Positions 1 through 6,079 of a DNA stretch of 13,021 nt are shown here, in pieces. The stretch spans positions 1 through 13,021 of the forward strand of contig JAAYFB010000104.1 in NCBI GenBank assembly GCA_012728465.1, written 5' to 3'. The stretch is from Proteiniphilum sp. Lineage in GTDB: Bacteria > Bacteroidota > Bacteroidia > Bacteroidales > Dysgonomonadaceae. The notes beneath the pieces are model-generated. The model was not told where the DNA came from, searched no databases, and saw only the letters and a list, made by a program, of their open reading frames with translations. A program made the position numbers and the translations under genes. Position 1 is the first letter of the stretch. The number at the start of each line of letters is the position of its first letter.

Positions 1-1
1 T

Positions 2-643
2 TGGATTAGACTGCATTATGCATACCCTTTGAATTTTCCAATGGATCTTCTTAGGGTGATGAGAGAGCGTGATAACGTTTGTAAATATCTAGATATAGCA
101 CTTCAACATGTTAGCGATGATATGTTGAAGAAGATGAGGCGTAACATTACCAAACAGAAGACAATAGATTTGATCAATAAGATTAGAGAGGAGGTTCCAG
201 GCATACATATTAGAACGACTATGATGGTAGGGCATCCTGGTGAAACGGAAAAACACTTCGAAGAGATGATAAGCTTTGTGAAAGATATGAAATTTGAACG
301 TTTGGGTGCTTTTCCATATTCACATGAGGATGATACTTATTGTGACAAAAACTATACTGATGATGTTCCCGCTTCAGTTAAGCAGGAGCGAATGAATATT
401 TTAATGGAGATTCAGGAAGGAATATCATTGGAAGTTAATGAAAATAAGATAGGAAAAACTATATCGGTAATTATTGATAGAGAGGAAGATGAATATTTTG
501 TTGGACGCTCAGAATATGATTCTCCTGAAGTGGATGGTGAAGTGCTAATTGATAAGACTGCTAATCTTTCAATAGGTGATATATATGATGTGAAAATAAC
601 TTCGGCGTTACCTTTTGATTTGTTAGGTGAGGTAGTTCTTTAA
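2..643 (+). CDS. rimO: Ribosomal protein S12 methylthiotransferase RimO, C-terminal part (5' end outside window)
   Basis: RimO is a radical-SAM enzyme that adds a methylthio group to a conserved aspartate of ribosomal protein S12. The open frame runs in from the window edge, so a start placed at base 29 would be artificial. The first residues read WIRLHYAYP, typical of the RimO core. Then come YLDIALQHVSDDMLKKMRR (family usually YLDIPLQH), the GHPGET motif, and FPYSHEDDT. The last 65 or so residues form the TRAM domain, with EYFVGRSEYDSPEVDGEVLI-like sequence that separates RimO from MiaB. The N-terminal UPF0004 domain and the radical-SAM CxxxCxxC cluster lie upstream and are not visible. About 213 residues are present, roughly half of the usual 430-440. 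The next gene starts 19 bp downstream, so this is probably the first visible gene of an operon. Identification is firm. Confidence 0.95.
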   Translation, partial: WIRLHYAYPLNFPMDLLRVMRERDNVCKYLDIALQHVSDDMLKKMRRNITKQKTIDLINKIREEVPGIHIRTTMMVGHPGETEKHFEEMISFVKDMKFERLGAFPYSHEDDTYCDKNYTDDVPASVKQERMNILMEIQEGISLEVNENKIGKTISVIIDREEDEYFVGRSEYDSPEVDGEVLIDKTANLSIGDIYDVKITSALPFDLLGEVVL

Positions 644-662
644 TCTATAAAGTTTAAAATTA

Positions 663-950
663 ATGACACACGACCAACTAATAAATGAATTGGCTGTAAG
701 GCTTAATTGGACTAACGAAAAGGTTAATGAAACTCTTAAAGCTGGTGTTGAGATTATTTGTGATAACGTATCTGACGGTAATGTTGTTTCAATTCAAGAT
801 TTTGGTTCTTTAGAGTTAAAGAAAATATCTGAACATATTTACGTAGATAATGAGACAAGTGAGCGATATTTAGTTCCTCCAAAACTAGATGTCTCATTTT
901 CCATTTCATCTACATTTAAAGAGCGGTTTATAAAAATAAAACATATTTAG
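663..950 (+). CDS. HU-family DNA-binding protein (small, variant arm)
   Basis: This 95-residue protein has the size and pattern of an HU/IHF-fold protein. It has an N-terminal helical pair (roughly residues 1-40), a VVSIQDFGSLELKK strand segment (about 43-56), and a C-terminal region containing LVPPKL and a final helix ending in TFKERF. The classic GRNPxTG arm motif of canonical HU is replaced by VDNETSERYLVPPK. That variant is common, from memory, in a Bacteroidota HU-like subgroup. It starts 19 bp after rimO and ends 1 bp before the next HU-fold gene, so the two are very likely co-transcribed and may act as partners or a heterodimer. DNA binding is inferred from the fold; target and role are unknown. 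Confidence 0.85.
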   Translation: MTHDQLINELAVRLNWTNEKVNETLKAGVEIICDNVSDGNVVSIQDFGSLELKKISEHIYVDNETSERYLVPPKLDVSFSISSTFKERFIKIKHI

Positions 951-951
951 T

Positions 952-1707
952 ATGAAGGTAAATGCTATTGTGAATCTTCATGATATATCAATCCTGCTGT
1001 CTTCGAAGACAAACTTATCAGTGGGAGATGCTGCTTTATTTCTTAAAGAGTTATTTGCTGTTATCGAAGATAAATTATTTGAAGGGGAGAGTGTAGAAAT
1101 AGACTCACTGGGCAAATTCAGCATAAATCATGCTAAAGGTGATGATGGAAAAGAAATCTATAATTTAATATTTTCACCTGCTTATGAAATAAATGAATTA
1201 GTTAATAAGCCATTTGCTAACTTTGAAACAACTAAGCTTAATGAAGGTGTGATTTTTGACAACCTTGATATTGTTGAAGATGAATATACCACATTTCATA
1301 ATACTAAACTTGAAGAGTCGATATTATATGTCTCTGAAACAGTAAAAGAAGATAATATCACCGAATCTGAAGAGGTTATAGACAATGAAACTGTTACGGA
1401 TGATGTTATTACGTCTTTTACAGAAGCAACTATTTTGGAATTAGAAGATGCATCTGATGAATCTGCTTCTGTACCAATCGTTAGTGGAATAGATGCCGGA
1501 TTAGTGGATAATGCTGAACACATAGAAAATGTAGAAATAAATTCAGAGGGAAAATCTAATAAACCCATTGAAATAGTGCCTCCTGATTCTTATAGCAAAA
1601 GGAGCACAAGAAAACGAAGAAATGTATTAGTTCTAGCAACAATGGTAGGAGTAGTTATAGTAATAACCGCTTCCGCTTTTTTTTTTGAAAAAAGTCTCTT
1701 TGAATAA
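952..1707 (+). CDS. Membrane-anchored HU-domain protein (N-terminal part of a frame-broken HU-TM-LysM protein)
   Basis: Residues 1-90 form an HU-like fold, with GESVEIDSLGKFSI in the position of the HU beta-strand, followed by NKPFANFETTKLNEGV. That last segment matches, from memory, a Bacteroidota HU-domain family found beside rimO. Residues 90-205 are a strongly acidic, low-complexity linker rich in E, D, T and S. A basic patch (SKRSTRKRR, about 213-222) precedes one hydrophobic helix at about 225-245. By the positive-inside rule this puts the HU domain in the cytoplasm. The frame then closes 6 residues after the helix (251 aa). The helix end is encoded by a run of ten T's (1677-1686). Removing one T joins this frame to the LysM-like frame at 1685-2137 and gives a protein of about 394 aa. 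So it may be a truncated gene, a slippage site, or a sequence error. Confidence 0.8.
   Translation: MKVNAIVNLHDISILLSSKTNLSVGDAALFLKELFAVIEDKLFEGESVEIDSLGKFSINHAKGDDGKEIYNLIFSPAYEINELVNKPFANFETTKLNEGVIFDNLDIVEDEYTTFHNTKLEESILYVSETVKEDNITESEEVIDNETVTDDVITSFTEATILELEDASDESASVPIVSGIDAGLVDNAEHIENVEINSEGKSNKPIEIVPPDSYSKRSTRKRRNVLVLATMVGVVIVITASAFFFEKSLFE
1677..1686 (+). other. Ten-T homopolymer at the HU/LysM frame junction
   Basis: Ten consecutive T's encode the Phe-Phe-Phe end of the transmembrane helix. Codons of the HU frame read GCT TTT TTT TTT GAA. With nine T's they would read GCT TTT TTT TTG AAA and enter the LysM frame. Runs of this length are known to allow RNA polymerase slippage, and they are also typical places for sequencing indels. 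A second A-rich stretch follows directly (1688-1693). Confidence 0.75.
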
Positions 1708-2137
1708 ATTAGATACAAAAAATACTACACACGTTATTGAAAGCACACAACACGTACCTAAAGAAAATGATGAGTTAGATTATGTGGATAATTTAAGCTC
1801 ACAGATTTTTCCAAATGATAGTATTATCTCAATAGATTCTATTGAAGTCAAAATTGCCACTGAAACTTTATCAGAGAAAAAAGAATCAAAGCCAAAAACA
1901 GTGGTGTTAGGAATGGGAAAAACCTTGCGATTACTTGCTTTAGATCATTATGGACATCGAGAATTTTGGATATATATCTATCTCGAAAATAGAGATAAGA
2001 TTAATAATCCTAATAATGTTCCGGTAGGTATAGAGCTAGTAATACCATCAAAACAAAAATATGATATAAATGCTAATAATCCCAACTCTATAAAAAAAGC
2101 TATAGAAAAAGGAAATGAGGAGTTAAGTAGGTTATAA
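1685..2137 (+). CDS. LysM-like periplasmic domain, probable C-terminal part of the preceding HU-TM protein
   Basis: This frame has no convincing start of its own. The first usable codon is a TTG inside the ten-T run that encodes the end of the upstream membrane helix, so it is best read as the continuation of 952-1707 after a one-base shift. The first 70 residues or so are a polar spacer. About residues 72-118 resemble LysM: a GKTLRLLALDHYGHREFW core followed by NNPNNVPVGIELVIPS, which matches the LysM pattern of an early helix, an N-P-x-x-V-P-x-G turn and a final strand. LysM domains bind N-acetylglucosamine-containing glycans, mainly peptidoglycan. After the membrane helix this part would lie in the periplasm. 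The C-terminus is a short helical tail. Independent translation is possible but less likely. Confidence 0.7.
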   Translation: MKKVSLNKLDTKNTTHVIESTQHVPKENDELDYVDNLSSQIFPNDSIISIDSIEVKIATETLSEKKESKPKTVVLGMGKTLRLLALDHYGHREFWIYIYLENRDKINNPNNVPVGIELVIPSKQKYDINANNPNSIKKAIEKGNEELSRL

Positions 2138-2157
2138 AATATCTTGACAGTATCCAA

Positions 2158-2201
2158 TTTCTGTTGTTATTGAGAATAATACTTATCAATAACAACAGAA
2201 A
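2158..2201. terminator. Perfect 16-bp inverted repeat between convergent genes, candidate bidirectional terminator
   Basis: The arms 2158-2173 and 2186-2201 are exact reverse complements (TTTCTGTTGTTATTGA on the left), with a 12-base loop. It lies 20 bp after the LysM frame on the plus strand and 26 bp beyond the stop of the minus-strand DUF2264 gene, where a shared terminator would be expected. There is no clear U-tract directly after the stem on either strand, so the terminator call is positional. Confidence 0.55.
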
Positions 2202-2227
2202 CTAGAAATCTTAAATGGGAGGAACAA

Positions 2228-3463
2228 TTAATCTCTATATGCACCATCCCTTTTGAATGGTTGCCCCGACCATGCTTTTTTGGATGTCCAGTCCTGAGCT
2301 TCTGAAGTCCAAAAATCATGATTAGCAGGCAAACCTAAATGCAAGAGTCCTACAGATGTTAGGTAAAGACTTCCATTATTGGTGTACGAGTCAGCAATTT
2401 CTGGTTGGTGACCAGCAAATCCTAATTGCAGAAAACCTGCTTCATTAAAATTACCTTCAATAGAAAACATATTCTTTAAAACCGCGGTTAGTGCAGATCT
2501 TACTTGAGCTTGAGAGATGTCTGCAGGTAATACTTCATGTAATGATGCCATAGATAATACCTGTAATGCTCCCGCTCTATACGTTATGGAGCGACCAAAT
2601 ACAGGAAATGTACCCTCAGGTGATATAAATCGCTCTTGTATGTGTGCATGTCTAGTTAATCTTTTTATTGACTTTTCGAGTTGCGCTTTGCCTGCAATAC
2701 GATTTTTATTGACGCATTGTTGTAATACTTCAACATACATAGGGTGAATCACAAAGCTGCCATAGTAATCAAATGCAAAGTGTGTGCCATCAGCATACCA
2801 ACTATCGCCTACATACCATTCTTCAATTTTTCTCAATGCAGAAGATATTCTATATGCGTCATAAGGTGCGTCAACACTCATCAAAAAGGACTCAACAATA
2901 GCTGAAAATAGTAGCCAGTTATTATAAGGCGGATTTATTCTACGCAATTCTGTGAATTCTTTTATGTATCTCTCTTTCGTTATTTCATCAAGAGGTTCCC
3001 ATAGTTGTTTGGGAGCTCTAAGAAAACTTTCAGCAATGAATGCTGCATCAACTAATGGTTGACTTTCTTTATTCCATAATAAATAATCGGGGCTATCTGG
3101 ATCTACTGCATGAGCATAGCTTTGAAGTGCCCACTCACGTAGCTGTTTTCTTTGTTTTCCTTCGGCAGTGTCATCATCGGGTAGGCTAAGCCATGGTGCA
3201 ATGCCAGTCATTAGTCGTCCAAAAGCTTCCATATATGTGACATCTTTGTTTCTATTATCCCAAGTTGGACTTAGCTCTATTTGCATGTTTTTCTTTAACT
3301 CCCCTTTTGCCATGTTACGTAATACAGGCTCAGCTATTTTGTATGCAAGTTTGGCCGTGTATTCACGATCAGTTATGCTTTTTTCTTTTGAGGGCTTTGC
3401 AGCAAACGATGAAAGTGAGAAGACGGCAACTAACAATGTAGTTGTTAGACGATTAATGCTCAT
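2228..3463 (-). CDS. Exported DUF2264 domain protein
   Basis: This 411-residue protein begins with a signal peptide: MSINRLTTTLLVAVFSL, then SSFAA before KPSK, giving a likely signal peptidase I site near residue 22 and no lipobox cysteine. The rest matches my memory of DUF2264. It has an early YMEAFGRLMTGIAPWLSL segment, then NNWLLFSAIVESFL, and the aromatic stretch WYADGTHFAFDYYGSFVIHPMY near the middle. DUF2264 proteins have a helical fold likened to alpha/alpha-barrel glycan-active enzymes and often lie near polysaccharide genes, but no reaction is firmly assigned. It stands alone on the minus strand, with its own upstream gap and a convergent neighbour. A role in periplasmic handling of a glycan is inference. 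The family call is fairly sure, the function is not. Confidence 0.8.
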   Translation of the reverse strand: MSINRLTTTLLVAVFSLSSFAAKPSKEKSITDREYTAKLAYKIAEPVLRNMAKGELKKNMQIELSPTWDNRNKDVTYMEAFGRLMTGIAPWLSLPDDDTAEGKQRKQLREWALQSYAHAVDPDSPDYLLWNKESQPLVDAAFIAESFLRAPKQLWEPLDEITKERYIKEFTELRRINPPYNNWLLFSAIVESFLMSVDAPYDAYRISSALRKIEEWYVGDSWYADGTHFAFDYYGSFVIHPMYVEVLQQCVNKNRIAGKAQLEKSIKRLTRHAHIQERFISPEGTFPVFGRSITYRAGALQVLSMASLHEVLPADISQAQVRSALTAVLKNMFSIEGNFNEAGFLQLGFAGHQPEIADSYTNNGSLYLTSVGLLHLGLPANHDFWTSEAQDWTSKKAWSGQPFKRDGAYRD

Positions 3464-3504
3464 GATTTAATTAATTTGTCGATTTGTTTAAATATTTGTC
3501 TGTA

Positions 3505-3534
3505 AAAATATAGGATATTCTATTTATAAGCAAG
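3505..3534 (-). promoter_or_regulatory. Weak candidate Bacteroidota-type promoter for the DUF2264 gene
   Basis: Read on the minus strand, CTTG (3534-3531) is followed after 18 bases by TATATTTT (3512-3505). The Bacteroidota consensus is TTTG, about 19-21 bases, then TAnnTTTG. Each box has one mismatch and the spacing is slightly short. The gene starts about 40 bp downstream at 3463. In such AT-rich DNA this could be chance. Confidence 0.25.
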
Positions 3535-3570
3535 TGCTTTGTTGCTTTATGTAGTTAGATTTGATTTATA

Positions 3571-3605
3571 AAAAAACAGAGAGAATGGAATGTCACTCTC
3601 TCTGT
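3571..3605 (-). terminator. Intrinsic terminator of the sucCD operon
   Basis: The arms 3576-3584 (ACAGAGAGA) and 3597-3605 (TCTCTCTGT) pair perfectly. Inside them, after one mismatch, three more pairs close a 4-base loop. On the minus strand the stem is followed at once by a run of six T's (the A run 3571-3576). It lies 30 bp past the sucD stop, the expected place for a Rho-independent terminator. Confidence 0.85.
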
Positions 3606-3634
3606 AATATATTATAGATGCTATTTTGTAATAT

Positions 3635-4510
3635 CTATCTATTTAGCAATTGCTTTTTCAGTAGTTGAGGAATTTCGCTAGGCTCATTTGCAACAGGGAC
3701 ACCTACTGCCTCGAATGCTGCAATCTTTTCAGCTGCAGTTCCCGATCCGCTAGATATTATGGCACCTGCATGACCCATCTGCTTGCCTGGAGGTGCTTGT
3801 TGACCTGCTATAAATACAGCAACAGGCTTAGTAACATGCTTTTTGATAAATTCAGCCGCCCTCTCTTCGGCGTCACCACCAATTTCGCCGATAAGAGCAA
3901 TACTATCGGTATCTGGATCGTTTTCAAACAGCTCTAAGAGTTCCTCATAATATAGCCCAACGATTGGGTCGCCACCAACACCAACAGCGGTTGACTGTCC
4001 CATTCCATTTTCAGTTAGATTATAAACTACTTCGTAAGTAAGAGTGCCACTTCTGCTGATTACTCCAGTGCGCCCCTCTTTAAAAATCATTGTAGGCATT
4101 ATGCCCACCATGCTTTGATTTGGAGAGATTAATCCTGGACAGTTTGGGCCAATCAAGTTAGCTCCTTTAAGTTTAATATATCGATATGCCTCTACTACAT
4201 CTAGGGTAGGCACACCTTCAGTAATACATATTATTAGTTTGATACCAGCGTCAGCTGCTTCCATCATTGCATCTTTTGCAAAAGGAGCAGGTACAAATAT
4301 CACAGAAGTGTTTGCATTTGTAGCATTTACTGCGTCATGCACAGTGTTAAACACGGGAATGCCAGAAACCTTTTCTCCATACTTTCCTGGCGATGTGCCT
4401 CCAACTACATTAGTGCCATATTCTTTCATTTTGGTGGCGTGGAAGCCGCCATCTCGACCAGTTATTCCCTGAACTATAAGTCGTGTATCTTTATTTATAA
4501 GAATGCTCAT
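3635..4510 (-). CDS. sucD: Succinyl-CoA synthetase (ADP/GDP-forming) subunit alpha
   Basis: The alpha subunit of succinyl-CoA ligase carries the CoA site and the catalytic histidine that is transiently phosphorylated as succinyl-CoA is converted to succinate with formation of ATP or GTP. The 291-residue length is normal. The N-terminus has the CoA-binding Rossmann motif [16 protein letters not shown] (about 13-28). [10 protein letters not shown] follows, then [11 protein letters not shown], and near the C-terminus the active-site sequence [17 protein letters not shown], with the phosphorylated His at about residue 247. It follows sucC after 66 bp on the same strand and ends just before a strong terminator, so the two form an operon. 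No key residue is missing. It is a cytoplasmic TCA-cycle enzyme and probably also works in the succinate/propionate branch common in this phylum. Confidence 0.96.
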   Translation of the reverse strand: MSILINKDTRLIVQGITGRDGGFHATKMKEYGTNVVGGTSPGKYGEKVSGIPVFNTVHDAVNATNANTSVIFVPAPFAKDAMMEAADAGIKLIICITEGVPTLDVVEAYRYIKLKGANLIGPNCPGLISPNQSMVGIMPTMIFKEGRTGVISRSGTLTYEVVYNLTENGMGQSTAVGVGGDPIVGLYYEELLELFENDPDTDSIALIGEIGGDAEERAAEFIKKHVTKPVAVFIAGQQAPPGKQMGHAGAIISSGSGTAAEKIAAFEAVGVPVANEPSEIPQLLKKQLLNR

Positions 4511-4576
4511 GTCTTTTTAAAGTTATAATTAGCAATATTACTCTATTATTGAGAAACTATTTACTATTCTTTTTTA

Positions 4577-5710
4577 TTATTTTACTAGCTCTACTGCCAT
4601 TCTACCTGCTTCTCCCATTGTTTCTGCAACATGGAAGTGGGTGCCTTTTAGTAACTCGCGACCTTCTTTCTCATTTGTTCCAGTAAGGCGTATTACGATT
4701 GGGATGTTTGTCTTTATTTGTTCAAAAGCATCCAAAAGCCCACGTGCCACATCATCGCACCTAGTAATGCCACCAAAAATATTAATGAGTACAACCTTTA
4801 CATCTTTGTCGCTAAGCAATAGTTTCATAGCTTCAATAACCTTTGTGGGATTTGAGCTACCGCCTATGTCCAAAAAATTTGAAGGATTGCCTCCATATAG
4901 TTTAATCATATCCATCGTGGCCATTGCTAATCCTGCACCATTTACCATACATCCAATTTCGCCACCAAGATGCACATAGCTAAAGCCTTTAGATTTTGCT
5001 TTCTGTTCCTTTTTTTCTTCTTCTGTTGGTTCAAATAGAGCTGCAATCTTAGGGTGTCTGTAAAGTGCATTATCGTCAAAAGTCATTTTTGCATCAATAG
5101 CTTTCACTTCCTTATCAGGAGTTAAAACTAAAGGATTGATTTCTGCGAGTGAAGCATCTGTTTCCACAAATAGCTTGTATAGCTTTTGTAGGATAGAGGC
5201 TGCTGCTCTTACTTGCTTAATGTCATCAAATAGCTTGAACGCAGCTTGACGTGCCAAGTAATCAGGAACCCCAATTAGTGGATCTATTACAATTTTATGA
5301 ATCTTCTCGGGTGTAGTGTGTGCCACATCCTCTATGTCAACACCACCCTCTCGACTCAACATTAGTATGGTCGATTTAGATTTTCGGTCAATCACATAGC
5401 TTACATAAAATTCTGACTCGATATCAACAGCTCTACTTACAAGTATTCTATCTACAATAAAGCCTTTGATATCCAATCCTAAAATATTAGCAGCATGCTT
5501 GCGAACATCTATTTCGTTTGTTGCAAGTTTCACACCACCTGCTTTTCCTCTACCGCCAGTGTGCACTTGTGCTTTCACCACTACCATCGGGGCATCTAGC
5601 TCTTGAAATGCTTTCACTGCATCATTTACATCTCTACAAAGGATTGATTTTTCTACTGGAATGCCATATGAAGCAAATAAATCCCTTGCTTGGTACTCAT
5701 GAATTTTCAT
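4577..5710 (-). CDS. sucC: Succinyl-CoA synthetase (ADP/GDP-forming) subunit beta
   Basis: The beta subunit binds the nucleotide through an ATP-grasp domain and pairs with SucD. The protein starts MKIHEYQARDLFASYGIP, the canonical SucC N-terminus, and has KAQVHTGGRGKAGGVKLA (about 46-63), the nucleotide-binding loop. ETDASLAEINPLVLT follows near the middle. The C-terminal ligase domain has CMVNGAGLAMATMD, then the GGNPSNFLDIGGSS loop, and NIFGGITRCDDVARGL. Its 377 residues are about ten fewer than the E. coli protein, with no obvious domain loss. It is the first gene of the sucCD pair on the minus strand, with a long AT-rich gap upstream shared with the divergent transporter gene. Nucleotide preference cannot be read with confidence from the sequence. 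Confidence 0.96.
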   Translation of the reverse strand: MKIHEYQARDLFASYGIPVEKSILCRDVNDAVKAFQELDAPMVVVKAQVHTGGRGKAGGVKLATNEIDVRKHAANILGLDIKGFIVDRILVSRAVDIESEFYVSYVIDRKSKSTILMLSREGGVDIEDVAHTTPEKIHKIVIDPLIGVPDYLARQAAFKLFDDIKQVRAAASILQKLYKLFVETDASLAEINPLVLTPDKEVKAIDAKMTFDDNALYRHPKIAALFEPTEEEKKEQKAKSKGFSYVHLGGEIGCMVNGAGLAMATMDMIKLYGGNPSNFLDIGGSSNPTKVIEAMKLLLSDKDVKVVLINIFGGITRCDDVARGLLDAFEQIKTNIPIVIRLTGTNEKEGRELLKGTHFHVAETMGEAGRMAVELVK

Positions 5711-6079
5711 GGGCTGTCCTAATTTTAAATGTTAGTATTAATTGTTGACTTGGTATGTGTAGAAATATTTATATATTCACTACCATTTATACTTAACAGA
5801 TGTAAGTGATAATATGTTTATTGAAAGCTATGAATTATAAAAACAAAATAATGGATAGGCTCTTCAATAATGATTTTGTATTTGGATAATCATACGTCAA
5901 ATTATTTTTCCAACACTATTTTAAGGTAAACAAAATACTATATAGCCATAAAGTTGAGCAAAATGCTTCTTATTTAACCGATATTTTGTAATTTCGGGCA
6001 CGAATTTATAATTTTCCGTTGGACGAATATCTAATATTCAATGCTTTTTGAGATACGGAGACATTTTTTATTAATAAAC
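5711..6079. other. Divergent intergenic region between sucC and the OPT transporter gene
   Basis: This 369-bp, very AT-rich gap separates two outward-reading genes, so it must hold promoters for both. I see no credible coding frame, RNA gene or strong inverted repeat. Besides the promoter candidate listed at 5985-6016, a second plus-strand pair exists: TTTG at 5881-5884 and TATTTTTC at 5903-5910, spacing 18. For sucC on the minus strand I could not find a convincing TTTG/TAnnTTTG pair. Confidence 0.5.
5985..6016 (+). promoter_or_regulatory. Candidate Bacteroidota-type promoter for the OPT transporter
   Basis: TTTG at 5985-5988 is followed after exactly 20 bases by TAATTTTC at 6009-6016. This fits the Bacteroidota housekeeping consensus (TTTG, 19-21 bases, TAnnTTTG) except for the last base. 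Transcription would start near 6022-6024. That leaves a leader of about 57 bases to the preferred ATG at 6080, or under 20 to the alternative ATG at 6041. Confidence 0.45.

Noticed and set aside
1296..1568. 90-residue minus-strand frame inside the HU/TM gene
   Set aside because: Ser/Thr/Val-rich mirror of the acidic linker codons on the other strand; no motif and no start signal.
6041..6079. Upstream ATG at 6041 as the OPT start
   Set aside because: Leaves under 20 bases of leader from the candidate promoter and adds a segment unlike OPT N-termini; the ATG at 6080 fits better.
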